Below, one piece after another: positions 33,313 through 43,198 of a stretch of 64,000 bases of DNA. Positions within the stretch are counted from its first letter, which is position 1, and the number at the start of each line of letters is the position of its first letter. The notes beneath the pieces were generated by a model. The model saw nothing but the letters and a program-made list of their open reading frames with translations, was not told the origin of the DNA and searched no databases. Made by a program: the position numbers and the translations under genes. The DNA is taken from positions 36,616,608 to 36,680,607 of the forward strand of contig NC_023758.2 in the NCBI RefSeq assembly GCF_000499845.2, read 5' to 3'. Origin of the DNA: Phaseolus vulgaris (Eukaryota > Streptophyta > Magnoliopsida > Fabales > Fabaceae).

Positions 33313-34197
33313 TTAATATTCTTCAATGGACAGTATAGGAATGCTTTGTTCGTTCCTGAAAAAGTTTTCAGGATCAACCTTGGTCTTTACTCTAACCAAT
33401 CTCTTGAAATTATTATTGAAATACTTCAAACCCCAAATGCTGGCATGGGTGTAGCTTGTGAAATCATTGTTATTTACCCCAATGTCAAGATCTCTGTAAT
33501 TTATATATGCAGCTCTTGGAGAATTTGAAACATAAGGTTCCATATATTTATAGAGTCTTCTAATCCAATCCATATGCCTTTGTGCTATCTCGTCCCCTTC
33601 CTCTTGCCAGATGACCGAATAGTGAATATGAAAAATGTATTGAGATCTGTGCGAGAACGCAATTTCAGACTCTGAAATCTCGTTCATTATGCCCCCATAA
33701 GGAGCCAATTGAAGTTGAGCATATTCAACCTTAGCGTCACAAAGCAAACGCCATAATCCTCGTAATCCCTCAATAGGAATGGGTTGTTTCACATAATCAG
33801 ATTTTGCTTTGAAATATCCAGAACGAATTTGAGTTTGGTTGAGCATAGATTCGGGGGGTTCATTGCCTGAAGATCCAATCAACACAGCATTGGTGAAAAC
33901 AGCTGAGCCAATCCAACTCGTCTCTTTACAGTCGTTTCTGTCCAAACCCAACTCTGGGAGGTTGTTTTGCATCAATGGAATAAGCTTTTCTACTCCTCCC
34001 AGAAACAAGGACACAAAACTGGCTTGTATTGTTAGCTTTCCATGTTGACTTGAATTAACCCTTGTTATGTCCACCCTAATCATTATGCGTTCAAACTTCT
34101 GAAAATCAAAGTTTTGTGAATCTAGTTTTGTTTCAGATATTTTTTCAAGATAAAAGCACCTTGACACAATTAACTTCTGAAAATCAAACTTTTGCAT
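33313..34197 (-). pseudogene. BBE-like C-terminal half fused to a foreign N-terminus (open frame, 294 codons)
   Basis: Residues 37-294 match the intact BBE gene from about residue 280 to the stop ([19 protein letters not shown] ... [17 protein letters not shown]) with no frameshift. The first 36 residues (MQKFDFQKLIVSRCFYLEKI and on) are unrelated and come from a short repeat (AACTTCTGAAAATCAAA at 34095 and 34170). The FAD-binding half, including both covalent FAD ligands, is absent, so it cannot be an active oxidase of this family. Whether the chimera is transcribed cannot be told from sequence. Confidence 0.85.
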
Positions 34198-34239
34198 TGA
34201 GAGATAATAGAGAGTTTCATGGAGTTGAAGAAAAGGTTT

Positions 34240-34520
34240 GTTAAAGAAAAGGTTTGTTAGTACTTCAATGTTGGTGATTTCTCATATAGAAAAATCTATT
34301 GAGGTTTATTATGATGATTCACATAAAGGATTGAATTGTGTTTTAATGCAAGAGAAGAGAAGAGTTGCATATACAACTCAAAGTTCATAAGAGAATTATC
34401 CTATTCATAACTTAGAGTTGGTATTTATGATGTTTACTTTGAAGATTTGAAGACATTATTTGTATGGAGCTTAATTACATTATTTGTATGAAAGATTATG
34501 ATTTTCATTTGATGTATCAT
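34240..34520 (+). pseudogene. Ty3/gypsy RNase H relic
   Basis: Frames read GLNCVLMQEKRRVAYTTQSS then NYPIHNLELVFMMFTLKI and YDFHLMYHPG, matching the Ty3 RNase H region up to the conserved HPG segment. Stops and frameshifts are frequent. The integrase of probably the same element resumes at 35575. Confidence 0.75.
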
Positions 34521-34699
34521 CCAGGGGATCAAAATCCGTATGTAAACAGGTATTACATACATATTTTTCCGTATGTAACTTTGGCACTATGAAGGGGAAA
34601 TTAAAATAAAATCAACATTGGATGAGATTCGAACAAAAGTTCCTTCAATAACAAAAAAAACTTTAACCACAGACAAATTCTTTAGTATTATTATGATTT

Positions 34700-34825
34700 T
34701 TGTTATACTTATTATTATTAATAATATTAATAATATGAATAGTATGAATAATATGAATAGTATGAATAATATGAATAGTATTAATAATGTGAATAATATG
34801 AATAGTATTAATAATATGAATAGTG
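34700..34825 (+). repeat. Microsatellite, (AAT)/(AATATGAATAGT)-type, left part
   Basis: Tandem AATAATATGAATAGTATG units. Similar sequence resumes after LINE E at 35420-35560. Confidence 0.85.
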
Positions 34826-35418
34826 CTACTAGGGTAAATTTGGAAAGGCGAGGGGTGGTGGTAGAGAATATGGTGTGTGGTTTGTGTGGGAAGGTGGAGG
34901 AGTCGTCATGTCATCTGTTTTCCGTCTGCGAGTTTACCTGGCGGGTGTGGTGTCTTTGTTTTGAGTGGCTTGGAGTGTCGTTTGTTATTCGCAAGGATCC
35001 TTTAGTAAACTTCCAACAATTCAGGTTGTGTTCGGCTTCTGATGTGGTTAATGACGTTTGGGGGGCGATTTGGGTTGGTGTTGTGAGTGGAATTTGGAGA
35101 CATAGGAACTCGGTGACCTTCGACATGGGCGTGGTAGATGCGCTCGAGGTATTTGCACTGATACAGGTAAATGTTTGGTCTTGGATTTTTCCAAAGTCCT
35201 GTTGTAATTCCTTTACGTACCCCAACTGGGTTTTGAACCCAGTGGATTGTATGAGGCTGGTTGTTTAATGCTTTCTTGAGTTGCTTTGGTTGTTCCTTAT
35301 TTAAGTTGGAAGGTGTTCCTTGGTTGGAGGTTGGTAAGGCGTTAGCTATTTATGTATAAGGGTTGGACCACCCCTGAAGTTGTTCTTATTTATTTATTTT
35401 TTATTGCTGATAAAAAAA
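34826..35418 (+). pseudogene. LINE E, short 5'-truncated copy inside the microsatellite
   Basis: It encodes the zf-RVT end (RVNLERRGVVVENMVCGLCG, then EESSCHLFSVCEF) and the usual C-terminus NWVLNPVDCMRL, open to 35268. The tail motif TATAAGGGTTGGACCACCCC is at 35352. Microsatellite sequence resembling a target duplication (ATGAATAGTATTAATAATAT near 34797, ATAAATAGTATTAATAATAT near 35420) flanks it. Confidence 0.85.
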
Positions 35419-35419
35419 A

Positions 35420-35565
35420 TATAAATAGTATTAATAATATTATTAATATGAATAATATGAATATAATTTATATTATTATTATTAATATAATTTATACTAT
35501 TATTATTAATATAATTTTTATTATTATTATTAATATAATTTTATTATTATTATTCATTAGTGGAA
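35420..35565 (+). repeat. Microsatellite, right part
   Basis: AT-rich (ATT)n/(AAT)n tract continuing the array left of LINE E. Confidence 0.8.
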
Positions 35566-35574
35566 ATGGATAAC

Positions 35575-36175
35575 ATTGCTATGGATTTTGTTACCCATTA
35601 CCAAGACCAGTAAGGGGTCATGATCCAGTTTGGGTGATAGTTGATTGACTACTGAAGAGCGTTCACTTTCTTCCAGTTAATTTGAGGATAGTTATGGCCA
35701 AATTGGCCCAGTTGTATATCAAAGAGATTGTGAGATTGCATGGAGTGCCTTCCTGTATTATTTTTTATAGAGATTCCAAGTTTACTTACGGTTTTGGAAG
35801 ACTTTACAAGATGCACTGGGAACTAGATTGAGAATGAACTCTGCATATTATCCTCAAATAGATGGGGTAGTCTGAGAGAACGGTCCATCTCTTAAAAGAT
35901 CTGTTAAGGACATGTGTGTTGGATCATTTGGGAAGTTGAGATGAGATGTTGGATCTTGGGATGACACCATATGAAGCTTTGTATGGGAGGAAGTGCATAA
36001 CTCCGTTAGGTTGGTACCAAGATGATGAGACAACATTGGTTGCGCCAGAGTTACTAAGGCATACCACTGAGAAGGTGAGACAGATACATGAAAGGATGAA
36101 AGCCTCTCAGAGTAGGCAAAAATCATATGCAGATTAGAGGATAAAGCCATTGGAGTTTGCAACTGGAAATGGATA
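35575..36175 (+). pseudogene. Ty3/gypsy integrase relic
   Basis: Reads HFLPVNLRIVMAKLAQLYIK, then EIVRLHGVPSCII, GFWKTLQDALGTRLRMNSAY and PYEALYGRKC. These are standard Ty3 integrase core motifs, here with many stops. No LTR is recognisable next to it. Confidence 0.85.
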
Positions 36176-36179
36176 ATGT

Positions 36180-36940
36180 GCAAATCAAGGATAACATGTC
36201 TTTTAAAGTAAAATCAATTAAGATTGAAAATCATTAGAGTACCCAGCTCAAAGGCAAGAACATCAGTATGGTGAAGGTAGTGTGGGTTGATAGATTTGGT
36301 GATTCGTCTTGGGAAATAATTGAATATAATGTTTATAATAATTCGTCTCAACAGTTTGAGAATTTCCATAATTTCTGACGGTTTTTAAATTTCTATTATT
36401 CCCGACGATTTTAAAATCCTGTTATTTTCAGTAATTCTAACTCATTGTTGTCAGCGATTTTTAAACCCTTGTTACTTATAGAAGGTGTATATATAAAAAA
36501 ATAGGTGATAAATAATAAAAATATTGAGTCAAAATAGCCCAACAGTTTTCTCAAACCCTCTGTTCTTCTTCTACCACCAAACATTAATACATTATTGTCC
36601 TTCAACTTTTTTTTTATTTACTTTCCAGGGTTTCATAATACTATATAGGTGTAATTTCGTATTAATACCAAATAATTATATTGATATTTCTTAAATAAAG
36701 ATAATTACTAAATCATTCATATTATTCATTAAGATCCATTTAGTGACTGATGTTAGAATAATATACATAAAGATTTAGGTTTGATTCTTATTATAAAAAA
36801 TAAATTCATTATATTGATAATTTTAATCAAACAAAATTTATGAAAATAAACACTATCATCTAAAGAAAATGTATAATGTTTTCTTTTTGGGATAATGCAG
36901 ATTCACTTGGAACCTATTCTACATTGACCAAAATTCTAAT
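36180..36940. other. Intergenic, no gene seen
   Basis: AT-rich. Between 36340 and 36480 a short motif of the form GACGATTTTAAAATCCTGTT recurs about three times in degenerate form, possibly from a DNA transposon end; nothing firmer can be said. Confidence 0.4.
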
Positions 36941-36945
36941 ACAGC

Positions 36946-37833
36946 TGATCTTGCCTGTTGACCAAGACGCTGGAGCCTTGCCTCGTCAAATCTAGATCGA
37001 CATCTGCGCCGTGTTAGCCTCCGTCCTTCGCCGCGATCCACCTCGAGAACTTGCAAAAGACAGAACGGCGCCGCTGCGGCCGATCACGCTCCGACGCCCA
37101 AGTCAGCGACTGAACCACCAATTACTAAGAGAAAACTCAAGAACTCTAAAGAACCGTGCAAAATTCTCTCTCAGCGTACTCAAAACTCACAAGCGTAAAG
37201 AAGTAATATGAACGTGCGTACCTCAGAAGTTCGTTAGAATCTCTTATATACCTGCGCACTTTCTCTCTCCAGACAGTTACACATCTGGACACGTGGCTCG
37301 CATCCAGCTGTACACGTGTCACCATCTGGAGCATCCTTGACTTGGGCGCCACTTCTTACTCTTCAGGTTTTTCGGCTAAGTTACTCATGCATGACACAAC
37401 TCAGTGCATAGCTGCCTTGGAGCGTGATCTCTTCAGAGTGGCGAGATCGGGTACCTTCGTATACACCTTCCCTGTGGTCTCGCCGGCCGCCTTCACGATC
37501 TACTTTACTTGCTTCACCGTGTATGTTCAGGTAAGCTGTCTCCCGAGCTCATCCTCTGGCCAGCTGGGAAATAACTATTTGACTTCATCTGGCGATGTCC
37601 CTATTTCGGCGATCTCTAATCACTTGGTCGCCTGGGTTCACATCTGGCGACTTCATCTCAAACCCGGTGACTGCCGGTTTAGGTATGCTAGAGATCGGAG
37701 CACCTCAACTTAATGACTAGCGACTACACGAGCCTCCCGACTTCCTTCCCTTCTGCCAGCCAGGTGTCCCGTTCAACACGCCTATATAATAGCTCGATGC
37801 CACGTCATCACTTCCGACTACCAGGGTGGTACA
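36946..37833 (-). mobile_element. Solo LTR, GC-rich Ty3-like family
   Basis: 888 bp with TG...CA ends (TGATCTTGCC ... GGTGGTACA) and an exact 5-bp duplication ACAGC (36941-36945, 37834-37838). On the minus strand a TATATAAG box (about 37244-37251) precedes a transcribed leader and a GACTTGGGCGTCGGAGCG stretch. The related LTRs at 48587 and 62890 share that stretch. No internal region remains, so it is the product of LTR-LTR recombination. Confidence 0.85.
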
Positions 37834-37838
37834 ACAGC

Positions 37839-38046
37839 TATGAATACAACGGATAAGGGTATTTGTGTATCTAAGAAATTGCACTCAATTAATATTAGTA
37901 TAGGAAAGAAAATAGTATTTATTAAAGGTCTGTCAGGATAATGTTTTCTATAAACACTTACAAGAGAAAATAAAAATAAAAATAAAAAATGCAATAAGGT
38001 TTTTTAATAAGCTAAGACTACCATACGCAACAAGATATTAATACGA
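37839..38046. other. Short flank before the LARD
   Basis: No gene. It would be contiguous with 43156 onward before the LARD inserted, and may hold the start of LINE F. Confidence 0.4.
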
Positions 38047-38051
38047 GGGTG

Positions 38052-39152
38052 TGATGACTTTTTACGGCAAGTGCACCACCTTTTTCAGAAGTAATAATTG
38101 TCCCTAAGGACAGATATCGATCCCATAAGGAACAGTGAATTATCGAGTACAATAATCGCTAAATATAAAAACAGAACAATTAAAAGAGTTTTGAATTAAT
38201 TATGTTGGCACTGATCAATAAGAAAACAGAAAAAGAATTAGTTGTTTCAATTGGAAAAATAAGGATTAGTTTCATCTCTCTCACTCTCAAGTATTTTGAT
38301 TAGCATGTCAATATTGAGTTTTTTTTTATTGAAATTGATGCCCGTATAAAAATCATTTATATCGATTCCTCGCATATAAAATTCTTAAGAATGTCCCCTA
38401 ACTATCGATCCCTCGCATAATTATAAGAACAACTTAGAACGAAGCTCAGACGTTTAATAGCAATTAACATTTCAAGTCTATTCCTAGCACTCAAATATGT
38501 TAAGTATTGTTGTTTAGGTCCAAACCCTAAAAATACCTCCCGGTCAGATTTAAGATTCTCAATTTGTCACGGAAAATTAAAAGTAAAACAACAATACCAA
38601 TAATCAATCAAGAACTGAATATTAATATATAAAATATCACCTCAATACATAAGAGTTTGAGCAGATTACTCTCAATCCCAAAGGGTAGAATTAGCCACGC
38701 ATACTTCTATCACCTTCCATTCTCCCAATTGGGTTACAATTCACTCTAGGGTGTTTTCCTCTCAATCTGGCACCCTAAGGTTGAGCCTCTAGCCCTCTAT
38801 TTATCCTAGTTTTTTAAGGTTAGGTTGTTTATTGTGTCGCGCTAATGGGCTAAATGATAAAACATAAAAAAGGCTCAATCTTTCTTTGCATCTTTTTCCA
38901 TTCTAAGACCTTTCTATCTTTATCTTTTTAGCTCAAATCATTCATCTTTAATCCAAATCTCCAATCTTCCTTAGAAATCTGCAATTAACACCAAATTTGG
39001 GAATAAAATACTCTTATTCAAATAAAGATCATAAGAAATGTAAAAAGGTATAAATTCATAAATTATGGATTATTTTATATGTAAATTAGCAATAAATCCT
39101 CATAAGTGTCTATATTTTAATATGAAATATTACTGAAATTAGACACTTATCA
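38052..39152 (-). repeat. LARD 3' LTR
   Basis: Plus-strand edges TGATGACTTTTTACGG and GACACTTATCA. Similar to 42059-43150 and to the solo copy at 53278-54347. Confidence 0.92.
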
Positions 39153-39165
39153 CTCTCCCGAACTT
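39153..39165 (-). other. LARD polypurine tract
   Basis: The minus strand reads AAGTTCGGGAGAG directly before the LTR. AAGTTCGGGGGAG-like tracts are familiar from plant Ty3 elements. Confidence 0.8.
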
Positions 39166-42034
39166 AGAATCTTGCTTGTCCTCAAGCAAAGTAAATGAAT
39201 ATATTTGAATTTAAATATCAAACAGCTTAATTCACGAAACAACATATCAAATTAGAGAAACTTATGATGCTTCCAAATTCAAATATAGAAAATTATAGAC
39301 ACAATCAATTTCCAGGATAATATCAAAACAAATAAATGACAATTCATCAAGGAATATCTTCTCATATGCTCACGGGTAAGTGTTTCTCTCTATTTTCACT
39401 TAATCATAACAAATCACAGTTGCTTTTCATTTCATCTTCAAATCACAAACATATTATAAACATGAATCTTGAGGTCTTTTACAGGGTTGTAATGAGGCTG
39501 GGCTTCCAAAAAATATTGGTTTTTCTTAGATAACAAAATGCACATCTTAAAGAAGAAGAACATACCTACAATTTCATTATAGAGAACATATATGTTATCT
39601 AATTACCACTTTCTTTCGATGTCACCTTTTTCCTCATTTTCTTTCTTTTCATGATTTTCATGAATTTTTTTTCTATCTTTCTGTTTTTTTATTTCTTTTT
39701 CTTCTTCTGTTTCTCTTTCTTTTTGTTTTTTTTTTGTTTTCAATAATAGGAAAAGATTCTTCCTATTTTCAACTTTTTGAACTTTCAAAATCAGAACCAA
39801 CCATTCCCTTTTCTATATGTATTGCATCTATGTTCTCCTTCCTTAGATATGCTAAAGGGTAGAAAATTATATCAATAAAGGTTAAGGTGCAATATTAACA
39901 AAAAATATATTGGCCCAAAGGGGATATAAAAAAAATGAAATTCTAATATAAAGGTTGGCTTTTTGGCCCTGGCTCCTAATTAACACAAACAAATGCCTCA
40001 ATCATCTTCATTCTCTTTTATGATGCAACAAAAATAAAAAATTAAGCAACCACAACTGTCAATTCATCAGTAAAACTCTCAAAATTGTTTAAGGTTCACA
40101 CACTCACTTCGTTTAAATGGTCTCATTCCTTTTTGTCTTGTCATTATCTGTCCTAATCAATCATCCTGTTAAATTTTCATGTATCATAATTTTAACTACA
40201 TTTGAATAGGGATTCAATCATATTTTCTTTTCTAACCTGTGTCTAATTCATCTCACTATTTAATATTTAAACACAAATTCTTTTTTCCACAATTCAAAAT
40301 TAATATTCTAGTTCTTTTTTATTTGAAAAATAAATAAACTAGAAAACAAACAAATTAAAACTGAAATTTAGTCAAGAAAGATAATTCAAGACTTAAAATT
40401 ACCAAACTAATAAAACATGAAATTTATTCAAAATAAGCAATAAAAACAAACCAAACAAATAAGCAAATAACCAGAAAACAAAATAACCGAAAAATAAAAT
40501 AAATAAAATAAAAACTAAACAAAAAATAAAATTCAAATAATTGAAAAGAAAAGAGAATTAGAAAGATAAAACCATATTTTTGTTGAATCCTCTCTTCGTA
40601 AGAAGTCATCCAGCTTTTTGTTAAAATCTTTATTTACAGTCTTTGCTTCATTTGCTGGATTTGCCCTCCTAAATAATAAAACCTGTCCCCAGGTCAAAAT
40701 ACATAACATAGGTTGGGTTTCCCTTGAAATTCTCCATGGTTTACCAATTGTGCTTATTTGATAGGAGTGATTGGCTAGACAGAATTTCCTAGCCACTTCA
40801 TTATTAAAACCATATGTTCTCTCTCAACTGGTGATAGGTACCGTCATCATCATCTCTCAGTCTTTTCTAACTTCTCTCCTTGCGTTGTCTTCTCAATTGC
40901 TCAATCTATAAAAACTTGTTTTCTTAATATCATATGACAACTAAAACAAAGATTAGTATAACAAGTAAATAGTTTTTTTTTTTCTAAAAAAAAATAATGA
41001 AATAAAGAAAAACAGAAAATTTAAAATAACAAAAGAAAGAGAAATAAATAGTAAATGAAAAACAGAACAAAAAAATAAAATAAAAGAAACAAAAACTTAC
41101 TTAAATAAAAACTAAATAAAATAATAAAACTATAATTTTTAACAAAGAGAAAAATAAAATAAATAAAAACAAGAATAATATATAAAAACTAAAAAAAATA
41201 CAAAATAAAACAAATAAAAAAATTAAATAACAAACTAACTAAGAAAACTAAAACAGAATATATAGATAAAAAAAAAACTTGCGTAAAATAAAAACTAAGA
41301 ATGAAATCAAAGAAAATAATAAAACTAAAAATAAAAATAAAATAAAATAAATAACTATTAAGAAAAATAAATAAAATAAAAATGAAAAAAAATACAACAG
41401 AAACTAATAGTAATAAATAATAAATAAATAAAAACTACGTAAACTCTAAACATAAAAATAAAATATGATAAAACAAAATCCAAATCAAAATAAGAATAAA
41501 AACAAAAATAAAATAAAATAATTACAGTAAAAAAAACTACGTAAACAATAAAAACAAAAAAGTAAAGAATAAAATATAATATAACAAAACAAAACCAAAA
41601 TAAAATAAAATAATTACAGTAAAAAAAATTACGTAAACAATATAAAAACAAAAAAGTAAAGAATAAAATAAAATATAAAATAAATAAAATCAAAATAAAA
41701 TAAATAAAGTAAATAAAGTAAACAAATAAAAAAAAACTTAAAAGAAAAAATATTAACATAAAAATAACAGTTTTAAAAAAAAAACATATTCACGTCTAAA
41801 AAAAACTTTTTTAGATATTCAAAACTAAAAAAAAACAAAATCTTTACAAAAAAATAAAAATATACAGATCTAGAAAAAAAAACAAAAAAAATTCACATCT
41901 AAATAGAAAAACAAAATCTTTAAAAAAATATTCAAATCTAAAAAATAAAAAAAATCTAAAAAAAATTATTCACATAAAAAAAAATTAGTATATTCACAAT
42001 ATTTAGGAAATTATACTCAACAAATCAAACATGT
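39166..42034 (-). other. LARD interior, non-coding
   Basis: No recognisable domain on either strand. CT-rich tracts lie near 39600-39730. From about 40970 to 42000 the plus strand is almost pure A with some T and C (units such as AAATAAAATAAA). Open frames here reflect composition. A 264-bp minus-strand frame at 40533-40796 has ordinary composition but no match I know. Confidence 0.75.
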
Positions 42035-42052
42035 TCCCTGGCAACGGCGCCA
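42035..42052 (-). other. LARD primer-binding site (tRNA-Asp type)
   Basis: The minus strand reads TGGCGCCGTTGCCAGGGA a few bases after the LTR. This is close to the complement of the plant tRNA-Asp 3' end used by several Ty3 lineages, Athila among them. Confidence 0.85.
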
Positions 42053-42058
42053 AAAACT

Positions 42059-43150
42059 TGATGACTTTTTACGGCAAGTGCACCGCGTTTGTCAGAAGTA
42101 ATAAATTGTCCCTAAGGACAGATATCAATCTCACAAGGAAAAGTGAATTATCGAGTACAATAATCGCTAAATATAAAAACAGAACAATTAAAAGAGTTTT
42201 GAATTAATTATGTTGGCACTGATCAATAAGAAAACAGAAAAAGAATTAGTTGTTTCAATTAGAAAAATAAGGATTAGATTCATCTCTCTCACTCTCAAGT
42301 ATTTTGATTAGCATGTCAATATAAAGTTCTTTGATTGAAATTGTATAAAATTCATTTATATCAATTCCTCGCATATAAAATCCTTAAGAATGTCCCCTCA
42401 CTATCGATCCCTCGCATAATTATAAGAACAACTTAGAACGAAGCTCAGACGTTTAATAGCAATTAACATTTCAAGTCTATTCCTAGCACTCAAATATGTT
42501 AAGTATTGTTGTTTAGGTCCGAACCCTAAAAATACCTCCCGGTCAGATTTAAGATTCTCAATTTGTCACGGAAAATTAAAAGTAAAACAACAATACCAAT
42601 AATCAATCAAGAACTGAATATTAATATATAAAATATCACCTCAATACATAACAGTTTGAGCAGATTACTCCCAATCCCAAAGGGTAGAATTAGCCACGCA
42701 TACTTCTATCACCTTCCATTCTCCCAATTGGGTTACAATTCACTCTATGGTGTTTTCCTCTCAATCTGACACCCTAAGGTTGAGCCTCTAGCCCTCTATT
42801 TATCCTAGTTTTCTAGGGTTAAGTTGTTTATTGTGTCGCGCTAATGGGTTAAATGATAAAACATAAAAAAGGCCCGATCTTTCTTTGCATCTTTTTCCAT
42901 TCTGAGACCTTCTATCTTTATCTTTTTAGCTCAAATCATTCATCTTTAATCCAAATCTCCAATCTTCCTTAGAAATCTGCAATTAACACAAAATTTGGGA
43001 ATAAAATACTCTTATTCAAATAAAGATCATAAAAAATGTAAAATGGTATAAATTCATAAATTAGGGATTATTTTATATGTAAATTAGCAATAAATCCTCA
43101 TAAGTGCCTATATTTTAATATGAAATATTACTGAAATTAGACACTTATCA
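42059..43150 (-). repeat. LARD 5' LTR
   Basis: A TATA-like GGATAAATAGAGGG stretch lies on the minus strand near 42800. It ends at the right target duplication. Confidence 0.92.
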
Positions 43151-43198
43151 GGGTGCAATACATGTATTGGGGGTTGTTACCATCAAAACACAACTTAC

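Larger units (their letters stand above)
38052..43150 (-). mobile_element. LARD: full-length LTR element without coding capacity
   Basis: It has LTRs of 1,101 bp (38052-39152) and 1,092 bp (42059-43150), TG...CA ends and a perfect target duplication GGGTG (38047-38051, 43151-43155). The primer site (42035-42052) and purine tract (39153-39165) place it on the minus strand. The 2.9-kb interior has no protein domain. This fits a large retrotransposon derivative that must use another element's proteins. Confidence 0.92.

Noticed and set aside
34240..36175. Endogenous pararetrovirus
   Set aside because: The integrase core at 35575-36175 and Ty3-type RNase H point to a gypsy retrotransposon; no movement protein or coat protein motif is seen.
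40533..40796. 87-codon minus-strand frame with ordinary composition
   Set aside because: Lies inside the non-coding LARD interior, matches nothing I recognise and has no conserved motif.
41358..41759. 133-codon minus-strand open frame
   Set aside because: Phe/Tyr/Ile-only composition produced by the A-rich LARD interior; no domain.
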